Source: an uncultured Balneolaceae bacterium (GTDB lineage Bacteria > Bacteroidota > Rhodothermia > Balneolales > Balneolaceae). From it: DNA of 7,247 nt. The notes under the pieces were generated by a model, which was not told the origin of the DNA, ran no database searches, and worked only from the letters and a program-made list of their open reading frames with translations. Made by a program: the position numbers and the translations under genes. Positions 1 to 6,040 of this stretch are shown one piece after another. Positions within the stretch are counted from its first letter, which is position 1; each line of letters starts with the position of its first letter. The stretch covers positions 1-7,247 of the forward strand of contig CALKWT010000077.1 in NCBI GenBank assembly GCA_938003885.1, written 5' to 3'.

Positions 1-257
1 TCACATTTGAGAGGCGGGTAGTAGAAACGAGGGTTGCAGAATGTTCAGCTGATCGGAGAAGTCTTGTCGCGGTACTCCACTCTACAAGTCTATAGCTTCT
101 GATGAAAATATCTGACACAGATCCGGTTAGGAAGTAAATATTGGATCCGTTACCCGGTAGGAAAGGCGCTCTGATTTTTGAGTAACACTATTAATATAGG
201 CAGAATACCCTATACGGAACAAACTTATTTTAGTATAGATAGGTAATGTATAAATAA

Positions 258-270
258 TGTTTGACAAACA
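258..270. repeat. Short perfect dyad (possible operator)
   Basis: Two 6-base arms, TGTTTG and CAAACA, are perfectly inverted around a single central A. They lie in the AT-rich part of the left intergenic region. The site overlaps a TTGACA hexamer (261-266) that could serve as a -35 element, although no good -10 follows at the right distance. A dyad over a promoter element is the usual look of a repressor site, but no gene it could control is visible, and a 13-base symmetry can arise by chance. Confidence 0.25.
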
Positions 271-488
271 CTGATATTGAAACTTAATGCCTTACTAATA
301 TCAATGTAAGACAGCCAACTTTGAGGATTAAAGACGAGATCTTTTAAAAAATCGAAGGTATTTCAATATTGGAAGTTCTTCTATCCACTCTTAGCAGAGT
401 TTTTGATCTCACTCTTAAAAAATTGCCCCTTCGATTCTTTAACCAAATCGTTCTCTCCCACTGTACCGTAAAAACTTTAAGCCTTTCC

Positions 489-512
489 AATCCACGCAGA
501 ACGTTCTGGATT
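489..512. repeat. Imperfect inverted repeat with a 12-bp palindromic core
   Basis: The core CAGAACGTTCTG (497-508) is a perfect 12-bp palindrome. Flanking AATC (489-492) and GATT (509-512) are also complementary, separated from the core by four unpaired bases on one side. It lies about 13 bp beyond the U-tract of the receptor terminator, so it is not part of that terminator. It could be a protein-binding site or chance symmetry; nothing nearby decides between them. Confidence 0.25.
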
Positions 513-524
513 CATCCGACTCAT

Positions 525-570
525 AAAAAAAGCGGCAGCCCCCGGATGTTCACTCCAGAGGACCGCCGCT
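525..570 (-). terminator. Rho-independent terminator of the TonB receptor gene
   Basis: Read on the minus strand, the transcript forms a stem of 13 continuous pairs: arms 570-558 and 543-531, with six Watson-Crick pairs at the base (AGCGGC with GCCGCU) and a mix of GC and GU pairs above. Seven U residues follow directly (531-525). The stem starts about 75 bp after the receptor stop codon. This is the clearest intrinsic terminator in the window, and it makes the receptor gene a single-gene transcription unit. On the plus strand the hairpin lacks a following T-run, so it works in one direction only. Confidence 0.88.
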
Positions 571-645
571 AATGTCCTGCGTCTTCTTCTATCCGCCAGC
601 CGATAGACGCTACCCTTAAGCAGTTCGCTACCCGGGCAGGATCCC

Positions 646-3096
646 TTAAAACGACCAGGTCAGCTGAACAAGTACATTCCGTCCCGCCTGAGGAAAGTAG
701 TAGTTGTAATGAACGGGCTCTCCATCCTCTACCCACCCATAGGTATATCCGTTCGATTCATACAGGCGGTTGAACAGATTGTTCACCATGAGAGTCGCTG
801 TAATGCCATCAAACAGGGTGAGCTGATCCAGCGAATAACTCAGGCGTAAATCATTCACAAACCAGGGATCCAGAGAGCGGATCTTCGTCTGGGTGCCGTC
901 CAGATACTGGCGTGACACATACCTGGAACTGAGCTCTGCATTCAGCCGGCCGGCTTGATAACCGATGATACCATTCGCCGTAAGCGAAGGTGAAAATGCG
1001 ATATCGCTCCTTTTATACTCCGTTGCCTGCTGCCCCAGGTAGTTGAAGTCTGCATCATACATGTCTGTATACTGTGTATATCGCACAATCTTGTTTTCAC
1101 TAAAGGTGGCATTTGCAGAGAGGCTGAAATTTCTACCGAGACTGACTCCCGCCTGCAGTTCAAGCCCCACTCTGTAACTATCGGGCACATTCTCCCGGAC
1201 AATCTCCCCGGTATCGTTGATGGCACCCGTAGGCACCAGCTGATCCTTGTAGTACATTCCATAAATATTTGCACCCACATACCAGGTTGAGAAATCTCCG
1301 CGATACCCCATTTCTGCGTTATAAAGCTTTTCCGGATTTGGCCGGCTTTCGGGCGTAGAGTGCACATATTCGTCACGAGTCGGTTCTTTGCTGCCGATAC
1401 CAACGGAGGCGTAGAGCCTCTGGCTGTTGGGGAGGTCATAGACCACTCCTGCTTTCGGATTAAAGAAAGTCAAGTTTTCTGTCTGCTGGACGGTAACCAG
1501 GCTGTCCCGTTCTGTACTGGCCGAACTGCTTCGGATAAAGCCACTTCCCTGAAAGTCGTACGTCACATTTCTGACTTGAAGATCGAGGTACGTGTTGAGG
1601 CGGCCACTCAGCTGATACTGAAATTTTGTATAGATATTTGCATCGTGCTTGATTCCGTCGTTGTCATAGTAGCGATCTTCCATTTCGCTATTCCCGGCAT
1701 GTCTTGCCCAGATCACTTCCCCGAAATGTCCGCCTTTATAATAGTTGTACCCACCCCCAACCGTTACATTCCAGATATCGGAATGGTCGTATCGGGTGGA
1801 GAAGATGGCGCCGTAGAAATCGTTATCCAACCATCGCCTTCGAATCAGATCCGAACGATCGGGCATTTCACGCATCCCCGCCTCTATCCCGTAATCTGCC
1901 AACGTCTGATCCGCTTTGTACTCCTCATAATATCCAAAACCGCGGGTATAGAAGAGAGATATATTCCCAATCCATTGGTCCAATAGCTGATAGGAGTAGT
2001 GCAGTTGATAGTAATTTTGCTGATAGTTATCCGTCTGATTATCGTACGGCTCCCCCGCTTTCTCACTACCTGCCTCGTTATATGTTCGGTTCTCTTTGAG
2101 CATACTCTCCTCAATCCCATACCAGGCCTGGTATGTCTGCTCCCGCCCTGAAAAAACATCCGCTTGCAGCAGACTACGCTCCCCGTGATGGGAGGCTGAC
2201 AGGAAATACGATCCCAGGTCAGAGAAGGCCCGATCGATGTATCCATCTGTATCGATTTTTGAGAGGCGTCCTTCAAATTGCCAGCCATTTTCCATCAACC
2301 CCGACCCCAGCTTTACATTGTATTTTCGGGTGTTGAAAGAACCGAAACCGGTATTGATCTCACCAAAGGGGTCTGCCGCGGCGGCGCTCGTCTGCAAATT
2401 GATGGTTGCGCCAAACGCACCCGCACCATTTGTTGAGGTACCCACCCCTCTCTGGATCTGAATGTTTTCTGTGGATGAGGAGAGATCGGGCAGGTTTACC
2501 CAGAAGGCCCCGTGCGATTCAGGATTATTTACAGGAATCCCATTGATGGTAACATTGATGCGGTTCGGATCCACGCCACGAATACTGATCCCCGTATAGC
2601 CGATACCTGCACCGGCATCGGATGTGGTGACAACAGAAGGGGTGTTTTGTAGCAGATAGGGAATATCTTGTCCGAGGTTGTGTGCTTCAATCTCTTCGCG
2701 GCTGATATTGGTGTAGGTTACCGGTGTGGTTTCATCCACCCGGGTGGCACTTACAAATACATCGCTGCCAATGTAGGTGGCTCTGTTCAGAAAAATCTCC
2801 AGATCCTGATAGAGGCCATCCAGCTCGATCAGCTGACTTTCATAACCCAAAAACGTAACGATAAGGATCTCCTCTTCGTTATCCAGAAGCTGGATTTCAA
2901 AGGAGCCGTCTTCTGCAGATGTAACTCCGCGTGTTGTCCCCCTCTGATAGATCGCAGCATCCTGAAGGGGCTCTTCAGATTGCGCATCATACACTCTACC
3001 CGTCACGGTTTGGGCATGTAGAGAGGGTGATAGCAGAAGGGAAAGAAATAGAATGGAAACCGTAAAAAACGGTGTACCAGATTTGGAATAAAACAT
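646..3096 (-). CDS. TonB-dependent outer-membrane receptor, probably for thiamin (TPP-riboswitch controlled)
   Basis: A complete 816-aa TonB-dependent receptor that should import a substrate across the outer membrane using TonB-ExbBD energy. Residues 1-28 form a signal peptide (hydrophobic 10-24, cleavage likely after LHA). Residues 30-103 match the CarboxypepD_reg-like beta-sandwich typical of Bacteroidota receptors. A TonB-box-like segment (SDVFVSA, 111-117) follows, then a plug domain at about 124-237 with the usual SIRGVDPNR and INGIPVNNPE segments. The rest is a 22-strand-type barrel with the NNLFNRLYESNGY motif near the end and the expected C-terminal phenylalanine. A SusD partner is absent next door, so this is not a SusCD-type glycan locus. 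The leader carries a TPP riboswitch and an SD-sequestering hairpin; TPP-controlled outer-membrane receptors are an established class in this phylum. Substrate (thiamin, its phosphates or the pyrimidine moiety) is inferred from that regulation. Start: ATG four bases after GGAGG. Confidence 0.93.
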   Translation of the reverse strand: MFYSKSGTPFFTVSILFLSLLLSPSLHAQTVTGRVYDAQSEEPLQDAAIYQRGTTRGVTSAEDGSFEIQLLDNEEEILIVTFLGYESQLIELDGLYQDLEIFLNRATYIGSDVFVSATRVDETTPVTYTNISREEIEAHNLGQDIPYLLQNTPSVVTTSDAGAGIGYTGISIRGVDPNRINVTINGIPVNNPESHGAFWVNLPDLSSSTENIQIQRGVGTSTNGAGAFGATINLQTSAAAADPFGEINTGFGSFNTRKYNVKLGSGLMENGWQFEGRLSKIDTDGYIDRAFSDLGSYFLSASHHGERSLLQADVFSGREQTYQAWYGIEESMLKENRTYNEAGSEKAGEPYDNQTDNYQQNYYQLHYSYQLLDQWIGNISLFYTRGFGYYEEYKADQTLADYGIEAGMREMPDRSDLIRRRWLDNDFYGAIFSTRYDHSDIWNVTVGGGYNYYKGGHFGEVIWARHAGNSEMEDRYYDNDGIKHDANIYTKFQYQLSGRLNTYLDLQVRNVTYDFQGSGFIRSSSASTERDSLVTVQQTENLTFFNPKAGVVYDLPNSQRLYASVGIGSKEPTRDEYVHSTPESRPNPEKLYNAEMGYRGDFSTWYVGANIYGMYYKDQLVPTGAINDTGEIVRENVPDSYRVGLELQAGVSLGRNFSLSANATFSENKIVRYTQYTDMYDADFNYLGQQATEYKRSDIAFSPSLTANGIIGYQAGRLNAELSSRYVSRQYLDGTQTKIRSLDPWFVNDLRLSYSLDQLTLFDGITATLMVNNLFNRLYESNGYTYGWVEDGEPVHYNYYFPQAGRNVLVQLTWSF

Positions 3097-3100
3097 GAAT

Positions 3101-3129
3101 CCTCCATTTAAAACGTATGTGAATGGAGG
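3101..3129 (-). promoter_or_regulatory. SD-sequestering hairpin (riboswitch expression platform) with the receptor RBS
   Basis: In the minus-strand RNA, CCUCCAUU (3129-3122) and AAUGGAGG (3108-3101) form a perfect 8-bp stem with a 13-base loop. The 3' arm contains the Shine-Dalgarno GGAGG (3105-3101), four bases before the AUG at 3096. Folding hides the ribosome binding site, and no U-tract follows, so the control is probably translational rather than by termination. The TPP aptamer ends about 27 bases upstream. The sequence directly shows the stem; the switching mechanism is inferred. Confidence 0.8.
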
Positions 3130-3156
3130 GGTTAACTTGCGTATCTGTGCGGTAAA

Positions 3157-3236
3157 CAGGTTTTCCTACGCCGGTATTATCCGGTTCAGGTTATCAGGGT
3201 ATGATCTCAGCCCGCAGTGCAAGCACCCCCAACCTT
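3157..3236 (-). promoter_or_regulatory. TPP riboswitch aptamer (THI element)
   Basis: Read on the minus strand, this matches the thiamin pyrophosphate aptamer in order. P1 is AGGUU (3235-3231) paired with AACCU (3162-3158). P2 is GGGU with ACCC. P3 is GCUUGC/GCGGGC closed by a three-base loop. The conserved CUGAGA follows, then the CCUGAACCGGAUAAUACCGG block (P4/P5 with CCGG/CCGG around AUAAUA) and GCGUAGGAA. These conserved bases are the ones that contact the pyrimidine and pyrophosphate parts of TPP in this RNA family. P3 is minimal, with no large extension. It lies 60 bases upstream of the TonB-dependent receptor start and in the same orientation, so it should reduce receptor synthesis when cellular TPP is high. 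Confidence 0.96.
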
Positions 3237-3250
3237 GTTGTTGAACAGAC

Positions 3251-3280
3251 AAGATAGGGGGAATTCATGGCAACTTCCAA
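3251..3280 (-). promoter_or_regulatory. Candidate promoter of the riboswitch-receptor transcript
   Basis: On the minus strand TTGGAA (3280-3275) and TATCTT (3256-3251) are 18 bp apart, each matching four of six sigma70 consensus positions. The second box and its next bases (TATCTTGT) also resemble the Bacteroidota -7 element TAnnTTTG. The predicted start, near 3244, would put the first nucleotide only about eight bases before the aptamer P1 stem, which is the usual arrangement for riboswitch leaders. That position is the main support, because the hexamers alone are weak. Confidence 0.45.
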
Positions 3281-3378
3281 TGATTGATTCCTGAAAAATT
3301 GCTTGGAGTGCGAGCCTCTACACCGTAGAACTTCACATAGCAATTCTTACTACCGATTTTCCACCGGCTGTATTGGCA

Positions 3379-3409
3379 CCGAAAAGCTCAGGAAGCTTTT
3401 AATTTTCGG
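3379..3409 (-). terminator. Weak terminator-like hairpin after the DUF1080 gene
   Basis: About 20 to 50 bp past the DUF1080 stop codon the minus-strand RNA can form AAAAGCU/AGCUUUU, a 7-bp stem with a 5-base loop (3400-3382) that ends in a short U-run. A second, mutually exclusive pairing, CCGAAAA (3409-3403) with UUUUCGG (3385-3379), uses the same U residues. The stem is AU-rich and the U-run is only four bases, so this is a modest candidate for ending the oxidoreductase-DUF1080 transcript before the receptor promoter. Confidence 0.35.
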
Positions 3410-3430
3410 GCTTTGATACAGAGGAAACGC

Positions 3431-4144
3431 TTACTCACTCAATTCTGTAATCGGCGTAAGCTCCAGTTTTCTGAATTCCACTTCGGCTCCTTCTGCCTGA
3501 ATAGCGATCTGACCGCTGCTCACTGTGGCATCGTAACCGAAATTTACCAGATCCCCGTTTACCCATACTTTGATGGAATCGCCCAGCGCTTCGATAATCA
3601 TCTCATTCCACTCTCCCAGCGGATTTTCAGAGCCGTCGGTCAGGTTTAAGATGCGCCGGTTTCCATCTGAGTACATACTCCACGACTCTTCCGGCCCGCG
3701 CCGCTCCACCATATCGGGAACGGTGATATCTTCGCCAATCACCCAGAAATCACCTGCATTTTCGTGCATCATTTGCACTTCTATCGATTTTGGGAACATG
3801 CCATAGAGCTCCCTTTTATCGGAGGCGTGAACCAGGATACCGCAGTTTCCGGGTTCTCCGGGAAAACGATATTCAGCTACGAGACGATAATCCGAATAGG
3901 TTTCATCCGTAATCAGATGCCCCAGAGGAACACCCAGACTCACCAGCATGCCATCCCGCACAATAAAAGCATTGGTTGTATCGGGGTTTTCATCCATTGC
4001 GGGGATGTCGTAATGCCACCCGGTAAGGTCAGTGCCATTAAAGAGAGAGAAAGTTTGAGCTGAATTATTTTGTGAATCGGCGTCTGAACACGCAGACAGC
4101 AATAGAAGTGCCAGCAGCGTGGTCAGCAGGGATGATCGTTTCAT
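3431..4144 (-). CDS. DUF1080 (3-keto-disaccharide hydrolase domain) lipoprotein
   Basis: A 237-aa exported lipoprotein. A charged N-terminus, a leucine-rich core and the lipobox LSAC (16-19) predict lipidation at Cys19. The acidic stretch after it (SDAD) resembles the signal that sends Bacteroidota lipoproteins to the cell surface, though a periplasmic-facing anchor is also possible. Residues 31-232 form one DUF1080 (PF06439-type) concanavalin-like domain: LFNGTDLTGW (34-43), RDGMLVSLG (63-71), the NCGILVHASD strand (100-109), EVQMMHENAGD (122-132), EWNEMIIEALGD (178-189) and the closing GQIAIQAEGAEVEFRKLEL (211-229). Members of this family hydrolyse or eliminate 3-keto-glycosides, or simply bind sugars. 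It follows an exported Gfo/Idh/MocA oxidoreductase by 102 bp, which fits a dehydrogenase that makes the 3-keto substrate. The substrate is unknown. No clear Shine-Dalgarno precedes the ATG, which is common in this phylum. Confidence 0.88.
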   Translation of the reverse strand: MKRSSLLTTLLALLLLSACSDADSQNNSAQTFSLFNGTDLTGWHYDIPAMDENPDTTNAFIVRDGMLVSLGVPLGHLITDETYSDYRLVAEYRFPGEPGNCGILVHASDKRELYGMFPKSIEVQMMHENAGDFWVIGEDITVPDMVERRGPEESWSMYSDGNRRILNLTDGSENPLGEWNEMIIEALGDSIKVWVNGDLVNFGYDATVSSGQIAIQAEGAEVEFRKLELTPITELSE

Positions 4145-4246
4145 AATTGAAGGAAATCTATCGAAGGTTAAAACATGTAACTCATCAAAGATAAACGTTT
4201 TAGAGAGAGTATCAAGAAGAAGATCTTAATGAATCTATCTCTATCC

Positions 4247-5629
4247 TTAAATAAGTTCAGCCGGACGCTTCGCATGGGGCTTCAGAGAGGTCAAGCTCTC
4301 TATTCTTACCGGTTTGCCGGAAGCGGCGCTTTTACGAGCCGCAATACCTGTCAGAACAGACATCACCCCATCCCGCGTGCCTGCCAGTTGATGGAGCGGA
4401 TCAGGCATATCCGGATCCTTAAATAACCGGTCCAGCAGCAGCGGATCGCCGCCCCAGTGTCCGCCATCGCTGAATGGAACCACAATCCTCTGCGGATCCT
4501 TTCCACGTGGCGTTAATATCCATTCCTGATGTTCATCCGATGCAGGCCATCCGCCTTCACGTCCTTCCAGGCGTCCTTTTGTCCCATTAAACGCAATCCA
4601 GTACCCCGAATGATCGGTGTCGGAGGTGAGAGAATAGTTCACAAACGCACCATTCGCATAGGTAATAAGCGCTGCATGCTTGTCGTGTGAGTCGATATTA
4701 TGACGATAGACGCAATTGTCACGAATGTATCCGTCGTAATGTTCATTGTCGGCATACATCTGACGGAGATGATCATTCGCATTGATATCCCAGTAGTGCT
4801 CACACTCCTGAGTATATGGACATCTTCTGCAATTGGTGGAGCGAAAAGGCCCACTGGATCCGAACATTTCAAGCGCATTCTGAGCATATACTTCCACAGG
4901 GTCTGAATCGAGGAACCAGTTGAGCATATCAAAATGGTGAGTGTTTTTATGAACCCAGAGTGTTCCGCCTCTTTTGCTCTCACCGTGCCACCGCTGCATA
5001 TACGCTCTCTGGTGTCCGTGGTTGATATTCCAATGAAAATCGACCGATCGGATATCCCCAATGGCACCTTCCATCAATAGTTCCTTTACCTTGGATCGGT
5101 GGGGAGGGTAGCGGTAGTTAAAGGTGACATAGATGTTGTTATCGGGATATTTTTTGTCCGCGTCAATAATCATCTGACACTTCTCCTCATCGATGGTGAG
5201 CGGCTTTTCGCAGACGACATCCACGCCGTGCTCCAGAGCAGTGATGATACAGTTATGGTGCTCCCAGTCCCAGGTGGTAACGACAAGTCGGTCGGGCCGG
5301 GTCTGCTGAAGCATCTCATCCAGCCGGGTGAAGGTCGGGCACCCCGCCCCCACATATTCAGAAGCGTATTTCAGACGCCCGGGGTTGGTATCGCAAATTC
5401 CCACCATCTCTATATGATCCGGATAGCGACTAACCAGGTTTCTGCCATACATAGAGACGCCCCGGACTCCCATTCCCACAACCGCCACTCTCATCTTGCC
5501 ATTTTGTGGTTTTCGTTGAGGCTTTCTATCAGCGGCCTTCAGGATGGGGCCTGTTAACAGGGATCCTCCAAGTGCTGCGCCTGCTGTTCCTAGAAATTTC
5601 TTCCTGGTATAACTGTTCTGGTCAGACAT
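4247..5629 (-). CDS. Exported Gfo/Idh/MocA-family NAD(P)-dependent oxidoreductase
   Basis: A complete 460-aa oxidoreductase of the glucose-fructose oxidoreductase / inositol dehydrogenase / MocA family. Residues 1-33 look like a Tat signal (TRKKFLGTAGAALGGSLL), with the second arginine of the twin pair replaced by lysine; Tat export would carry the folded protein with its cofactor. The Rossmann domain begins at 46, with the dinucleotide loop GMGVRG (52-57), a likely ribose-binding CD (79-80) and the family's EKP (141-143), whose lysine is catalytic. The substrate domain has NYRYPPHRSK (171-180) and HHFDMLNW (231-238), where His231 and Asp234 occupy the usual active-site HxxD positions. Four cysteines (267, 270, 276, 306) form a metal-site-like pattern seen in one subfamily. 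The start is supported by AGGAAG eight bases upstream. It is probably co-transcribed with the DUF1080 gene. Likely role: oxidation of a sugar or glycoside, often at C3. Substrate unknown. Confidence 0.92.
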   Translation of the reverse strand: MSDQNSYTRKKFLGTAGAALGGSLLTGPILKAADRKPQRKPQNGKMRVAVVGMGVRGVSMYGRNLVSRYPDHIEMVGICDTNPGRLKYASEYVGAGCPTFTRLDEMLQQTRPDRLVVTTWDWEHHNCIITALEHGVDVVCEKPLTIDEEKCQMIIDADKKYPDNNIYVTFNYRYPPHRSKVKELLMEGAIGDIRSVDFHWNINHGHQRAYMQRWHGESKRGGTLWVHKNTHHFDMLNWFLDSDPVEVYAQNALEMFGSSGPFRSTNCRRCPYTQECEHYWDINANDHLRQMYADNEHYDGYIRDNCVYRHNIDSHDKHAALITYANGAFVNYSLTSDTDHSGYWIAFNGTKGRLEGREGGWPASDEHQEWILTPRGKDPQRIVVPFSDGGHWGGDPLLLDRLFKDPDMPDPLHQLAGTRDGVMSVLTGIAARKSAASGKPVRIESLTSLKPHAKRPAELI

Positions 5630-6040
5630 GGTACTATCTTCCTACATTTAATGATATTTCAGGCCCTAATCCCAATACATCCCTAAAAGCCCTTTGATTT
5701 GGTTAAGAGCTCTAATGTAGTTTATTGAGGGTAGAAAGACAATTCAGTTTGTGTTTTTGTCCAGCCAAGTACGAATCCGACACACCTTATCAAGGCACAC
5801 CAATAATTGTAAGTCGAACAAATTAGACTGTTCTATTCTATCTGATTTTTTACTTGGTAGCTAAATTTCTGTATTGCTGATAAAATTATATTTGACCAAA
5901 AAATCTTGCCCTTAGAAATATTCTTGTATTATTGATCTGACAGTATGCCAGCTACGTCACCTATAGAGTTATCTGAATTTGAGTTACGCTCTTTCACGGT
6001 GATGACAACTTATTATAAATGATCCAATCTCTTTCCCCCC
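5630..6040. other. AT-rich intergenic region between mnmE and the oxidoreductase gene
   Basis: No reading frame here is long enough or protein-like enough to call, and I see no tRNA or structured RNA. The part near 5750-5960 is AT-rich. It must contain the leader of the oxidoreductase gene, for which one weak promoter candidate is listed. No intrinsic terminator with a convincing stem and U-tract follows mnmE, so read-through from mnmE into the oxidoreductase gene cannot be excluded, although a gap of 411 bp makes a shared operon unlikely. Confidence 0.6.
5714..5742 (-). promoter_or_regulatory. Candidate promoter for the oxidoreductase-DUF1080 pair
   Basis: On the minus strand TTGTCT (5742-5737) and TACATT (5719-5714) are exactly 17 bp apart, each matching four of six sigma70 consensus positions. 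The predicted start near 5706 would leave an untranslated leader of about 77 bases. The spacing is ideal but the hexamers are average, and AT-rich DNA yields such matches by chance. I did not find an operator-like repeat around it. Confidence 0.3.

Larger units (their letters stand above)
1..524. other. Intergenic region without a convincing gene
   Basis: I see no supportable gene here. Reading frames in from the left edge close quickly: the longest edge-entering plus-strand frame stops near base 113 after about 36 codons and resembles no family I know. A 67-codon plus-strand frame (369-572) starts ATG-like, lacks a convincing ribosome binding site and runs through the terminator of the minus-strand receptor gene, so I treat it as chance. 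The stretch from about 180 to 310 is AT-rich, as promoter DNA often is. Two dyad-symmetric sequences are listed separately. A gene's 3' end or promoter may lie just off the left edge. Confidence 0.6.

Noticed and set aside
3..113. Open plus-strand frame entering from the left edge, which could be the end of a gene
   Set aside because: About 36 codons with no recognisable sequence and no terminator after it are too little to call a partial gene.
121..172. Two similar stretches beginning GATCCG and ending TAGGAA
   Set aside because: The likeness is short and broken by insertions, so it does not support a repeat unit.
220..227. TAAGTTTG on the minus strand, an exact match to the Bacteroidota TAnnTTTG promoter element
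   Set aside because: No TTTG-type -33 element lies at the right distance upstream, and no downstream gene can be seen before the window ends.
369..572. 67-codon plus-strand frame in the left intergenic region
   Set aside because: It has no clear ribosome binding site, reads through the receptor terminator stem and gives a protein without recognisable features.
1360..1986. 208-codon plus-strand open frame opposite the TonB-dependent receptor
   Set aside because: It lies wholly within the receptor gene on the other strand. Its translation shows no family features, and the receptor translation is clearly the real one.
3157..3236. Cobalamin riboswitch considered as an alternative for the receptor leader
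   Set aside because: The B12-box pattern is absent, while the CUGAGA and GCGUAGGAA blocks and the P1-P5 order fit the TPP aptamer.
5099..5557. 152-codon plus-strand open frame opposite the oxidoreductase
   Set aside because: It is fully antisense to the Rossmann domain coding region, and the protein has no recognisable motif. Long antisense frames are expected from the codon pattern of the real gene.
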